In this document: piece after piece, positions 8,564 to 16,311 of the stretch
Position numbering within the stretch: the first letter of the stretch is position 1
How the letters are laid out: each line of letters begins with the position of its first letter
From: an uncultured Subdoligranulum sp.
GTDB lineage: Bacteria > Bacillota > Clostridia > Oscillospirales > Ruminococcaceae
Direction of reading: 5' to 3'
Length of the DNA stretch: 64,000 bases
Assembly: GCA_900545545.1 (NCBI GenBank)
Contig: UQZO01000008.1
Span: 1-64,000, forward strand
Notes under the pieces: generated by a model
Seen by the model: only the letters and a program-made list of their open reading frames with translations
The model's database searches: none
Told to the model about the DNA's origin: nothing
Program-made: the position numbers and the translations under genes

Positions 8564-9802
8564 TTACTCCTGGGTGGGCCAGTTCTTGGCCAGCTTGGCG
8601 CGCTCGGCGATGGGCAGGCCAAACAGGTTGATGAAGCCGCTGGCATCGGCCTGGTTGTAGTCCTCATCCTCGCCGAAGGAAGCGGTCTGCTCATCGTAGA
8701 GGGTGTAGGGGCTGGTGACGCCGGCGTTGATCATGTTGCCCTTGTACAGTTTCAGGGTCACATCGCCGGTGACGGTCTTCTGCAGATCGTCGGTAAAGGC
8801 GGAGATGGCCTCCCGCAGCGGGGTGAACCACTGGCCGTTGTAGACCAGCTCGCCCATCTTCTGGGCGATGATCTCCTTGAAGTGGAAGGATTCCTTGTCC
8901 AGGGTGATGGTCTCCAAGACGTTATGGGCCTTGTAGAGGATGGCACCGCCGGGGGTCTCGTAGACGCCGCGGCTCTTCATGCCGACGAGGCGGTTCTCGA
9001 CGATATCCAGCAGACCGATGCCGTTGGCGCCGCCCAGCTTGTTCAGGTACTCCACCAGCTCCACGCTGCCCATCTCCTTGCCGTCCACGGCGGTGGGGAT
9101 GCCCTTTTCAAAGTGGATCTTCACATAGGTGGGGGTGTCGGGGGCCTGCTCGGGGCTGACGCCCAGCTCCAGGAAGCCCTCTTTGTTATACTGGGGTTCC
9201 AGAGAAGGCTGCTCCAGGTCCAGGCCCTCGTGGCTCAGGTGCCAGAGGTTCTTATCCTTGGAGTAGTTGGTCTCGCGGTTGATCTTCAGGGGGATGTTGT
9301 GGGCCTCGGCGTAGTCGATCTCCTCGTCACGGCTCTTGATATCCCACTCCCGCCAGGGGGCGATGATGGTCATATCGGGGGCCATGGCCTTGAGGGTCAG
9401 CTCAAAACGGACCTGGTCGTTTCCCTTGCCGGTGCAGCCGTGGCAGATGGCGTCGGCGCCTTCCTGCTTGGCGATGTCGGCCAGGGCCTTGGCGATGCAG
9501 GGACGGGCATGAGAGGTACCCAGCAGGTAATCCTCGTACTTGGCGTCCGCCTTCAGGCAGGGCCAGATGTAGTTTTCCACATAGTCCTTCTTGAGGTCCA
9601 GCACGTACAGCTTGGAAGCGCCGGTCTTGATGGCCTTCTCTTCCAGGCCGTCCAGCTCGGTGCCCTGGCCCACGTCACCGGAAACGGCGATGACTTCGCA
9701 GTTGTTGTAGTTTTCCTTCAGCCAGGGGATGATGATGGAGGTATCCAGGCCGCCGGAGTAGGCCAGTACGACTTTCTTGATGTCCGCTTTGTTCTTTTTC
9801 AT
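8564..9802 (-). CDS. argG: Argininosuccinate synthase
   Basis: ArgG joins citrulline and aspartate using ATP. The 412-residue protein shows the PP-loop motif AYSGGLDTS at 14-22 and the conserved CHGCTGKGNDQVRFE segment that contacts citrulline and aspartate. It is the first gene of the arg operon and follows a promoter with an ArgR-type operator at its start site. Having argG and argH ahead of argCJBDF gives a complete glutamate-to-arginine set apart from carbamoyl phosphate synthase. Confidence 0.96.
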   Translation of the reverse strand: MKKNKADIKKVVLAYSGGLDTSIIIPWLKENYNNCEVIAVSGDVGQGTELDGLEEKAIKTGASKLYVLDLKKDYVENYIWPCLKADAKYEDYLLGTSHARPCIAKALADIAKQEGADAICHGCTGKGNDQVRFELTLKAMAPDMTIIAPWREWDIKSRDEEIDYAEAHNIPLKINRETNYSKDKNLWHLSHEGLDLEQPSLEPQYNKEGFLELGVSPEQAPDTPTYVKIHFEKGIPTAVDGKEMGSVELVEYLNKLGGANGIGLLDIVENRLVGMKSRGVYETPGGAILYKAHNVLETITLDKESFHFKEIIAQKMGELVYNGQWFTPLREAISAFTDDLQKTVTGDVTLKLYKGNMINAGVTSPYTLYDEQTASFGEDEDYNQADASGFINLFGLPIAERAKLAKNWPTQE

Positions 9803-9853
9803 GATGTTCCCTCTCCTGTTATGCCAGCGCCGGGGATCGGTTGCTTGCCGTCG

Positions 9854-9871
9854 CTGAATATTTATTCATTC
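9854..9871 (-). promoter_or_regulatory. ARG box (ArgR/AhrC-type operator)
   Basis: CTGAATATTTATTCATTC matches the AT-rich palindromic ARG-box form TGAATAATTATTCA. It lies about 10 bases downstream of the argG -10 element, where bound repressor would block initiation. A second half-match, TGCATATTATACA, overlaps the -10. Regulation by an ArgR family member is inferred; no argR gene is in the window. Confidence 0.75.
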
Positions 9872-9881
9872 ATTACTGCAT

Positions 9882-9909
9882 ATTATACAACTTTTTATGC
9901 AAAATGCAA
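9882..9909 (-). promoter_or_regulatory. Promoter of the arginine operon
   Basis: On the minus strand a -35 TTGCAT (9904-9909) and a perfect -10 TATAAT (9882-9887) are 16 bases apart. They lie 80 bases upstream of argG, with the ARG box just downstream. Confidence 0.8.
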
Positions 9910-10059
9910 GGGGAAAACCGCACAAAGGATTTTCCACTTGTGTCCTGTTTTTAAGCAGAGTGCACAGCGTTTTTCATCCTCCGTGCGGTTATATGCATGA
10001 ATATACAGTTTTTCTTGCAAAAGTCCCACGGGTCACCGCGGTTTTTTCTGTGTGAAGGT

Positions 10060-10962
10060 TTATACACCATTCACCCCGCGCAGGACCCTCTCCACTTCGG
10101 CGGCATCCAGCTGCAGCCGCACCGGTCGGGGCGGGTCGGCGGGAGGATTGAGTTCGTAAGCCCAGTAGCCCAGGTCCAGCCAGCGGCCGAACTTGTAGCC
10201 GCTGTTCTTTTCCACCCCGTAGCGGGTGAAGCCCAGCGCCTTGTGGAAGGCATCGCTCTGGGGGTTGGGCCGGGTGATGAGGGCAAAGGCGTTGTGGTAG
10301 CCCTGGCGGCGCAAAAGGTCCAGCAGCGCCGTGTAGAGCTTGCGGCCGGTGCCCTGGCCCAGCACATCGGGGGCACAGTAGACAGTGGTTTCCACATCCC
10401 AGGCAAAAGCCCGCCGGGTATGCCAGGGGTGGGCGCAGGCATAACCTGCCAGCCGCCCGTCCGCCGTATAGGCCACCAGGAAGGGGGCTTTTTCCAGCAC
10501 TTCGGCAATGTTTTGGCGGTAATCCGCCTCGGTGGACGGCTCATACTGAAAAGTCTGTGTGCCGTGGGTGACATACCAGTTATATAAAGTAACCACGTCG
10601 TCGGCATCGTCGGGGGTGGCCATCCGCACCGTCAGGCGGCTGCGGGCGGCCCAGTCGGCGGCGAGAGCTTCTTTTTCGGCCTTGGGCAGCTTTTTCAGGG
10701 CGGCTTCCCGCTTCAGGGCCGCGGATTTATCGGCGCAGCGCTGGGCGTAGGCCAGCCGCACCGCAGCCTTGCCGTGGCTTTTGGTGTACTTGGCCCCGCC
10801 CGCCCCCGTGCGGTGGGCATGCAGACGGCGGGCCAGGTCGTTGGTCCAGCCCGCGTACAGGCTGCCATCGGCGCAGCGCAGCAGATAGACCCAGGCCGGG
10901 GTGTAGGGCAGGCGGTCGGCGGCCAGGCTGGCCGCCGGGCCCAACAGGTTTTCGGTGCTCAT
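10060..10962 (-). CDS. GIY-YIG nuclease domain fused to a GNAT acetyltransferase
   Basis: The 300-residue protein has two domains. Residues about 23-100 form a YhbQ-type GIY-YIG nuclease (VYLLRCADGSLYAGWTNDLARRL, then the AKYTKSHGK segment). Residues about 108-270 form a GNAT acyltransferase like phosphinothricin N-acetyltransferases (VRMATPDDADDVVTLYNWYV, FLVAY, the acyl-CoA region GQGTGRKLYTALLDLLRRQGYHNA reduced to G-GTG-KLY, and LGFTRYG). Its ATG overlaps the upstream MYG1-like stop by 4 bases, so they are co-translated. Substrates are unknown. Both domains look intact, and I infer a DNA-linked detoxification or repair role only weakly. Confidence 0.85.
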   Translation of the reverse strand: MSTENLLGPAASLAADRLPYTPAWVYLLRCADGSLYAGWTNDLARRLHAHRTGAGGAKYTKSHGKAAVRLAYAQRCADKSAALKREAALKKLPKAEKEALAADWAARSRLTVRMATPDDADDVVTLYNWYVTHGTQTFQYEPSTEADYRQNIAEVLEKAPFLVAYTADGRLAGYACAHPWHTRRAFAWDVETTVYCAPDVLGQGTGRKLYTALLDLLRRQGYHNAFALITRPNPQSDAFHKALGFTRYGVEKNSGYKFGRWLDLGYWAYELNPPADPPRPVRLQLDAAEVERVLRGVNGV

Positions 10963-11792
10963 TCGCTCACCGGGCGGCCCGCGGCCCGCAGGGTATGGCG
11001 GCAGGCCTCAATGGCGGTGGCTTTGTCGTCGGCAGTGATGAGGAACCGGCTGGGGTGGCAGAACCGCAGCCCCAGGCCGCTGATCTGGCGCAGTTGCTCC
11101 TCCGGCTTGCCGGCCCAGGCCGGCGGGAAAGGCACCTTGCTGCGCTTGGTGCGGTGGTCGTTGACGCACTGGGCGCTGTAACCGCCCCGCTGGCTGGGGT
11201 ACACCACAAAAAGGGCGTCGGTCTTGTACAGGCCGTTTTTCCAGGGCATGTAGGCGGGCAGCACCACGATGCCGTCCCGCATGTTGGCGTAGGCACGGCG
11301 CACCGTTTCGTCGGCGCGGTTCACGGCGTTGGCGGCGGCGATCTCGTTTTCCAGGATGGTTTTCGCCACCGGCACGGCGCGCCAGAAGCACTCGTCGGGG
11401 TCATCCTTGGAATCCCACAGGGGGTTGAAGCTGCCGATGGCATCAGCCAGGGAGTTCTGCTCGCCGGTGTTGTCGTTGAGGTCCAGGGGCTGGATGAAGT
11501 TTTCGTCCATCAGGCGGGCCTGATGCTCCCCCACCAGCTGGGCGCCCAGCACCCGCCACAAAAGGCCGAAGGCCGCATAGGGCACGCCGTTGGGGCGGGT
11601 CTCCCGGGGTTCGGAGTGGTGGTCGAACATGCCGCCGCCCACATCGTAAACGATGCCCTCGAAATCATCGGGCACGGTGAAGCCGCGGGTGATCTGGATA
11701 TCGGGGCGCACGATCTGCAAAAGCGCCGTGGAAAACACATCGTCGGCATGGAACTTGCCGCCGTGGGTAAAGCCGTTTGCGGGTATCTTCAT
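10959..11792 (-). CDS. MYG1 family metal-dependent hydrolase (UPF0160)
   Basis: The protein has 277 residues from the ATG at 11792, which is preceded by AGGAG. It carries the family start FTHGGKFHADDVFSTALL (residues 8-25) and the DHH-type motif FDHHSE (56-61), typical of MYG1/DHH-like phosphoesterases that bind divalent metal and act as 3'-5' RNA exonucleases in eukaryotes. The bacterial role is not established. A TATAAT on the minus strand at 11824-11829 could be its -10. The next gene overlaps by 4 bases. Confidence 0.85.
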   Translation of the reverse strand: MKIPANGFTHGGKFHADDVFSTALLQIVRPDIQITRGFTVPDDFEGIVYDVGGGMFDHHSEPRETRPNGVPYAAFGLLWRVLGAQLVGEHQARLMDENFIQPLDLNDNTGEQNSLADAIGSFNPLWDSKDDPDECFWRAVPVAKTILENEIAAANAVNRADETVRRAYANMRDGIVVLPAYMPWKNGLYKTDALFVVYPSQRGGYSAQCVNDHRTKRSKVPFPPAWAGKPEEQLRQISGLGLRFCHPSRFLITADDKATAIEACRHTLRAAGRPVSE

Positions 11793-11866
11793 AACAGTAA
11801 TCTCCTGATCGGTTTTTCTTGCCATTATACCACATCCGGCCCGGCGCTGCACAGCGTTTTTGGCAT

Positions 11867-11913
11867 AAAAAAGCGGCGGACCGCACCTTTGTCTCCCCGT
11901 GCAGTCCACCGTC
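11867..11913 (-). terminator. Terminator after the Cys-rich small gene
   Basis: Inverted arms GGACTGCAC and GTGCGGTCC pair with one wobble and are followed on the minus strand by CGCCGCTTTTTTATG. The position is 16 bases past the stop at 11929. Confidence 0.7.
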
Positions 11914-11928
11914 CGGCGGCAGTATGGC

Positions 11929-12132
11929 TCAGTGGCCCATCTGGGGGCCTATGTATCCGCCCGCCCGCCAATAGATGTGCAGCATCTGGCGGCAGGATTC
12001 GTTGGCACGGCGCAGGTATTCCTTCTTGCGCTGCTGGTCCTCGTGCTGGCGCTGCTGCAAAACGCGCCAGGAGGCACAGGTTTTGTGGCAGCCTTGGCAG
12101 TAGTGGGGGCAATCGGTTTGGCAGGGCAGCAT
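11929..12132 (-). CDS. Cys-rich 67-residue miniprotein
   Basis: The short frame has a strong ribosome binding site (GGGAGGA, 7 bases before the ATG) and its own terminator, so it is probably expressed. Five cysteines cluster in the N-terminal half, in the order C4, C8, C12, C15, C19 (PCQTDCPHYCQGCHKTCAS), which suggests a metal or zinc knuckle. The rest is a charged helix (QQRQHEDQQRKKEYLRRA) and a Gly/Tyr tail. I do not recognise the family. It lies between the MYG1 unit and a glutamine amidotransferase-like gene. Confidence 0.7.
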   Translation of the reverse strand: MLPCQTDCPHYCQGCHKTCASWRVLQQRQHEDQQRKKEYLRRANESCRQMLHIYWRAGGYIGPQMGH

Positions 12133-12228
12133 GGGTGGTTCCTCCCTTGATCAGGTTGTTAGCCCCAGTATACCGCGCCCGCCGCGCGAAATCTATCGCA
12201 TCCCGGTTATTTTTGCGTAAAGAATCGG

Positions 12229-12942
12229 TCAACAGGCGCCCACGAACGCCGCAAAAATTTTACGGCTGTCCTCGTTGACTTTATACGAAAACTCCGGGTG
12301 CCACTGCACGGCCCACACAAACCGCTTGCCCGGCTCGTACACCGCTTCAATGATGCCGTCGGGGGCGGAAGCCATAGCCGTGAGCCCCGGCGCCAGGGTA
12401 TGGATGGCCTGGTGGTGGTAGCTGTTCACCGGCAGGGTGTCCTTGCCCAGCAGGTCGGCCAGCGGGGTGCCGGGCAGCAGCCGCACCGTGTGGATGGGGG
12501 CCTCGTAGGCGCCGGTCTGGTGATGGTTGACCTCGGAAGGGTATTCCACCGGCAGGTCCTGCCAGAGGGTGCCGCCCAGGGCCGCGTTCAGGAACTGAAT
12601 GCCCCGGCAGATACCCAGCACCGGTTTATCCTGGGCGCGGGCCAGGGCCAGCAGCTTTCGCTCCATGGCGTCCCGCTGGGGGCTGATCTCCCCGCACAGG
12701 GAAGTCTGGGCCGCACCGTAAACGGCGGGTTCCACATCCTGGCCGCCGGTCAGCAAAAAGCCGTCGCAGGTATCGGCCAGCCGGGCCAGGGCAGCATCGT
12801 CGTCGGTCAGCGGCAGCATCACCGGCACGCCGCCAGCCTGCTCAATGCCCTGCATATAGCCGGGCAGCATCCAGTAGCTGGCGCGCTGGTAGTCCATCAG
12901 CGGAACAAGCCCGATCAGCGGGCGTTTTGCGTTTTCCATCAT
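12229..12942 (-). CDS. Class I glutamine amidotransferase-like protein (gamma-glutamyl-GABA hydrolase family)
   Basis: The 237-residue protein starts at 12942 (ATG ATG, preceded by GGGAGGAAAG). It has the GATase1 triad: the nucleophile C112 in LGICRGIQFLNAALGG, and the His and Glu of QWHPEFS near residue 216. Early motifs RPLIGLVP and LLTGGQDVEP are those of PuuD/peptidase C26 proteins, which hydrolyse gamma-glutamyl amides such as gamma-glutamyl-GABA. A polyamine-catabolic role is possible, but no other puu gene is nearby. A promoter lies at 13006-13035. Confidence 0.85.
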   Translation of the reverse strand: MMENAKRPLIGLVPLMDYQRASYWMLPGYMQGIEQAGGVPVMLPLTDDDAALARLADTCDGFLLTGGQDVEPAVYGAAQTSLCGEISPQRDAMERKLLALARAQDKPVLGICRGIQFLNAALGGTLWQDLPVEYPSEVNHHQTGAYEAPIHTVRLLPGTPLADLLGKDTLPVNSYHHQAIHTLAPGLTAMASAPDGIIEAVYEPGKRFVWAVQWHPEFSYKVNEDSRKIFAAFVGAC

Positions 12943-12954
12943 TCTTTCCTCCCT

Positions 12955-12992
12955 GAAAAAAAGACGAAGATGTCCCGCGGGGCATCTTCGCC
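12955..12992 (-). terminator. Terminator after the HAD gene, in the leader of the amidotransferase gene
   Basis: Arms CGAAGATG (12965-12972) and CATCTTCG (12983-12990) flank a GC-rich inner stem, followed on the minus strand by TCTTTTTTT. It sits between the promoter at 13006-13035 and the amidotransferase start, so it would stop readthrough and may also attenuate that gene. Confidence 0.8.
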
Positions 12993-13005
12993 TTGTATCG
13001 TTGGT

Positions 13006-13035
13006 ATTGTAGCGCGTTTGGGCAGCCCCCGTCAA
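13006..13035 (-). promoter_or_regulatory. Promoter of the amidotransferase gene
   Basis: On the minus strand TTGACG (13030-13035) and TACAAT (13006-13011) are 18 bases apart, immediately after the HAD stop codon. Confidence 0.65.
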
Positions 13036-13038
13036 GGG

Positions 13039-13596
13039 TCAAAATTTTTCCACCTTGAACACCGCTGCCCCGCTGGCCACCGCCGCGGCCAGGCCCGGGC
13101 CGGAGTCCTCAAAAATCATCGTTTCGGCAGGGGTGACGCCGAAATGCTCCATAGCTTTCAGATACCCCTCGGGGTCGGGCTTGTTATGGGTCACATCCTC
13201 GCTGGTGATGATGAGGTCGAACCAGCACACACACCCGAACTGAGAGAGCACCTCGGTGGCGTTGCGGCGGCTGCCGGTGGTAACGCAGGCCAGCCGGTGC
13301 CCGGCGGCGCGCATATTCTGCAGCAGCTCAAACAGCGCCCGGTTGGGACGTACCAGGCCGAGAAAATCGCTGTACAGCTCCTTTTTGCGGTCGTGGACCC
13401 GCTCCACATCGGCGGGGTCGGGGTCACCGCCCATGAGCGGGCGGAGAAACTGTTTGTAATAGCCGCCGTTGCAGTGGTCGGCGTAGTATTCGTCGGTGAC
13501 GGTGAAGCCCTGCTCCTCCAGGGCGGCGCGGTAGGAAGCACCGTTGGCCGCCACGGTATCCAGCAGGGTGCCGTCGAGATCGACGCAGATCAGCAT
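13039..13596 (-). CDS. HAD-superfamily hydrolase, phosphoglycolate phosphatase-like
   Basis: The 185-residue protein starts at 13596 with AAAGGAG upstream. It has HAD motif I DLDGT with nucleophile D6 (MLICVDLDGTLLDT), motif II CVTTGS, and motifs III/IV NKPDPEGYLKA and FEDSGPGLAAAVASG. The helical cap is small. It is the last gene of the glycan operon, 16 bases after the membrane/kinase fusion, so a sugar-phosphate substrate made or used by the neighbouring kinase and nucleotidyltransferase is likely by context. Confidence 0.85.
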   Translation of the reverse strand: MLICVDLDGTLLDTVAANGASYRAALEEQGFTVTDEYYADHCNGGYYKQFLRPLMGGDPDPADVERVHDRKKELYSDFLGLVRPNRALFELLQNMRAAGHRLACVTTGSRRNATEVLSQFGCVCWFDLIITSEDVTHNKPDPEGYLKAMEHFGVTPAETMIFEDSGPGLAAAVASGAAVFKVEKF

Positions 13597-13612
13597 AGGG
13601 ACAATACTCCTT

Positions 13613-15535
13613 TCAGCGTTGGGCGTGGAGGGCGGCATCGTTGGCCACCATGACCAGCCCTGCGTAGAACATGGGGGCGCGTTTGCGGTCCTTGGAAAGT
13701 TTGTAGGGCATCAGCCGCAGCCAGTGGATGACCTCGTGCATGAGGATGCTGTCCAGCTGGTCAGGGTACCGCTTGCCCAGTTCGGCCATCAGGTCGGTGA
13801 ACAGACCGTCGTAGGCCGCCGACCGGGTGAGGGCAAAGTCGATGTGGTTGCCCTGCACGGTGACGCGGGGCGTCATCATCATGAACTCGTACCCGCCGTG
13901 CAGGCTTTGCAGCAATTTGCCATAATCCAGGAAGGGACTTTCGTGCAGATTGCCGGTATTGGGGTCGATGAGGTACCAACCCGAATCGTCGGTACGGCAG
14001 ATGATGTTCTCGATGGTCAAATCGCCGTGGATGGTGGCTACCGGGTCATCGGCAAAGAGTGCCTGCAGCCGCGCGTGGTCAAACAGCCAGCTCAATTGGC
14101 TCAGGTTCTTGTACTCCTTGCCGTTGATCCACACGGTGGGGTATTCCATCAGCTCGTGCAGACTGCGGGCTTCGTGGAGTTTTTGCAGGTTGCCGTCCAC
14201 CTTGGCGGCGATGTACTGCTCGATTTTTTGCGGGTCGGCAGCCGCCGCCGTGGGGCGGTAGAGCTTTTCCTCCAGGGTATCCAGCACCTGGTGCAGCACG
14301 GCGGCGCTTTTTTCCACCGGGTTGGAGTGCAGGTATCGGAACATACCCACGGCCTGGGGGTCATAGGTCATATCGTACCAGCAGCAGTCGGCGTCCTCGC
14401 CGGTGCGCAGAATCTCGCACAGGGGCAGCCTGTCCTGCTGGGCCCGCAGCCAGTGCAGCTGCTCGGCCAGCTTTTTGCCGTCGGCGCCGAAGGCATATTT
14501 GCGGTAGAAGGTACGGGTTTTGTCCATGCAGAGCATGGTGGTGGCGTTGGAGCCCGCCGAAAAATCCTGCAGAATCGTGATATTCTGGTTCATCTGCAAA
14601 AAGCGGTCCACCCAGGCCTTGTTCTGCAGGCCAAAGTACTGGCTCAAAAACACGGCGCGGTCCTGGGGGTCGGCCTGGGGCAGCAGGTTGAGGTAGCTCT
14701 CCCCCGCCGGGGCCGCAGCGGTGGCTTGATTGACGACGCCGCGCACCCGGTCCGGCAGCAGGGTGACCAGCCACATGACCGCCAGCGGTACCAGATACCA
14801 GCTGAGCATGGCCGCGCAGGCCGCCAGCGGGGCGCCGTACAGCACACCGCCCGGCAGCACGGCGCGCAGGTCCCCCGCCGACTGGCCGAACAGCGCCCCG
14901 AACACCTCCACCAGGGTCATGGGCTGCCCGGCCGCCGTAAGGGCCGCGGCCAGCGCCGTGTAGGAGCCGAGATAGGCCGCCCACATGAGCAGGGTATTGA
15001 GGGCCAGCCGCACCAGATGGATGCGGCGCAGGTCCTTGAAGGTATTGATCATGCTCCAGCAGAAGACCATGCCGTCCAGCTTGAGGGTATCGTTGAAGAT
15101 ACCGCACACCGCCAGGCAGATGCGCTTGATGCCATCGCGCAGAAGGACGACCACCAACAGGGCCACCGCCAGCAGCACGGCCAGCAGCAGGTAGTAGCGG
15201 GCCGCCGCCCGGGCAGAATCCCCGCCCTGGCCCAGCAGCGCAAAGGCACCGAAGCCCACCGCCACGAACCACACATCGAGAAAACGGTCCATGATGACGG
15301 TGGCCAGGGCAAAGCCGATGCCGGATTTCATCCGGCGGCCCACAAAGACCGCCCGGAACACATCGCCCAGGTGCAGCGGCAGAACGGTATTGATGGCATA
15401 GCCGCCCGCCATGCCCCGCAGCATGGTGCCGCGCTGGGGGCGCTCATAGATGCGGACGAACTGCTCCCACCGCAAAAGGCGGAAGGCATGTCCCACCAGC
15501 ACCAGCAGGATGGAAAGAAGCAGACAGACAACCAT
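13613..15535 (-). CDS. Fusion of a YbhN/AglD-like membrane domain and an APH-fold kinase
   Basis: The N-terminal half (about residues 1-300 of 640) has around eight hydrophobic segments and the lysyl-PG-synthase/YbhN-type feature MLRGMAGGYAINTVLPLHLGDVFRA, seen in proteins that handle polyprenyl or lipid-linked substrates. The C-terminal half (about 330-620) is an aminoglycoside/choline-kinase-like domain with the catalytic loop HGDLTIENI at H503 and the metal-binding IDPN at 523-526. The start codon overlaps the stop of the nucleotidyltransferase gene by one base. Together with that gene and the HAD gene, it suggests activation of a sugar or alcohol by phosphorylation and nucleotidylation at the membrane (inference). 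The fusion looks intact. Confidence 0.8.
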   Translation of the reverse strand: MVVCLLLSILLVLVGHAFRLLRWEQFVRIYERPQRGTMLRGMAGGYAINTVLPLHLGDVFRAVFVGRRMKSGIGFALATVIMDRFLDVWFVAVGFGAFALLGQGGDSARAAARYYLLLAVLLAVALLVVVLLRDGIKRICLAVCGIFNDTLKLDGMVFCWSMINTFKDLRRIHLVRLALNTLLMWAAYLGSYTALAAALTAAGQPMTLVEVFGALFGQSAGDLRAVLPGGVLYGAPLAACAAMLSWYLVPLAVMWLVTLLPDRVRGVVNQATAAAPAGESYLNLLPQADPQDRAVFLSQYFGLQNKAWVDRFLQMNQNITILQDFSAGSNATTMLCMDKTRTFYRKYAFGADGKKLAEQLHWLRAQQDRLPLCEILRTGEDADCCWYDMTYDPQAVGMFRYLHSNPVEKSAAVLHQVLDTLEEKLYRPTAAAADPQKIEQYIAAKVDGNLQKLHEARSLHELMEYPTVWINGKEYKNLSQLSWLFDHARLQALFADDPVATIHGDLTIENIICRTDDSGWYLIDPNTGNLHESPFLDYGKLLQSLHGGYEFMMMTPRVTVQGNHIDFALTRSAAYDGLFTDLMAELGKRYPDQLDSILMHEVIHWLRLMPYKLSKDRKRAPMFYAGLVMVANDAALHAQR

Positions 15536-16287
15536 TATTCCAGCGCCTCAAATCCGGCAGTATTTTCGGGGGTCTCGGCGGCGCGGTATTCGTCCGGCGT
15601 GCCGAAGGGCAGATGCAGGTCGGTGGCAAAGCCGCGCACCGCCGCGCCGTGTTCCGCCAGCACGTTATAAATGCCCGAGACAAAGAATTCCTTGTATTCA
15701 CAGGCATGGAGATACTCGGCGCAGGCGTCGGCGTAGGTTTTCTTATCCTTGAAATAGTAGGCGCCGCAGATGGCATCGTGGCTGACCACCTGCTTTTCCA
15801 CCGTGTGGCAGACGTTGCCGTCGGCGCCGTACTGCAGGTAGCTGTAAGCCGGGGAATCGCTCTCGAAGGTGAGCAGCGCACCGGCCGGGCCTTCGCTGAA
15901 CTTGCCTTCGGCGCAGAAATCATAGAAGGACCGGCAGAGGAACAGATGGTCGCAGTCGTTGAAGAGCAGGGGCTCGCCGTCGGGCAGGCCCTCGGCGCCT
16001 TTCAGCGCCGTGATGGCCGCCCCGGCCGTGACCTCGGGCAGCGCCACGATGCGGGCGTCGGGCCAGTATGCCCGGATTTTTGTATCCATGGCAAAATCCC
16101 GGATGTGCTCTTCCAGCACCACAAAGGTCACATCGGCACAGTCCACGAATTTTTCCACGCTGCGGGCCGCCCAGTAAAAGAACGGCTTTCCGTGGATTTC
16201 AATGAGCGGCTTGGGGCAGACAAAGCCGTTTTCAAAAAAGCGGCTGCCCCGGCCCGCCATGGGCAGGATCAGATGCAGTTTGGACAT
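15535..16287 (-). CDS. Sugar-phosphate or LicC-like nucleotidyltransferase
   Basis: The 250-residue Rossmann-type NTP transferase begins HLILPMAGRGSRFFENGF followed by PKPLIEIHGKPF, the nucleotide- and phosphate-binding signature of RfbA/LicC-like pyrophosphorylases. FNDCDHLF (about 135-142) provides metal-binding acidic residues. There is no C-terminal left-handed beta helix, so it is a single-domain enzyme. Overlap with the kinase fusion implies they act in sequence: phosphorylate, then form an NDP- or CDP-activated compound. The substrate is not recognisable. Confidence 0.8.
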   Translation of the reverse strand: MSKLHLILPMAGRGSRFFENGFVCPKPLIEIHGKPFFYWAARSVEKFVDCADVTFVVLEEHIRDFAMDTKIRAYWPDARIVALPEVTAGAAITALKGAEGLPDGEPLLFNDCDHLFLCRSFYDFCAEGKFSEGPAGALLTFESDSPAYSYLQYGADGNVCHTVEKQVVSHDAICGAYYFKDKKTYADACAEYLHACEYKEFFVSGIYNVLAEHGAAVRGFATDLHLPFGTPDEYRAAETPENTAGFEALE

Positions 16288-16311
16288 AGGGCGTCCCTCC
16301 TTGGGCGGCGT

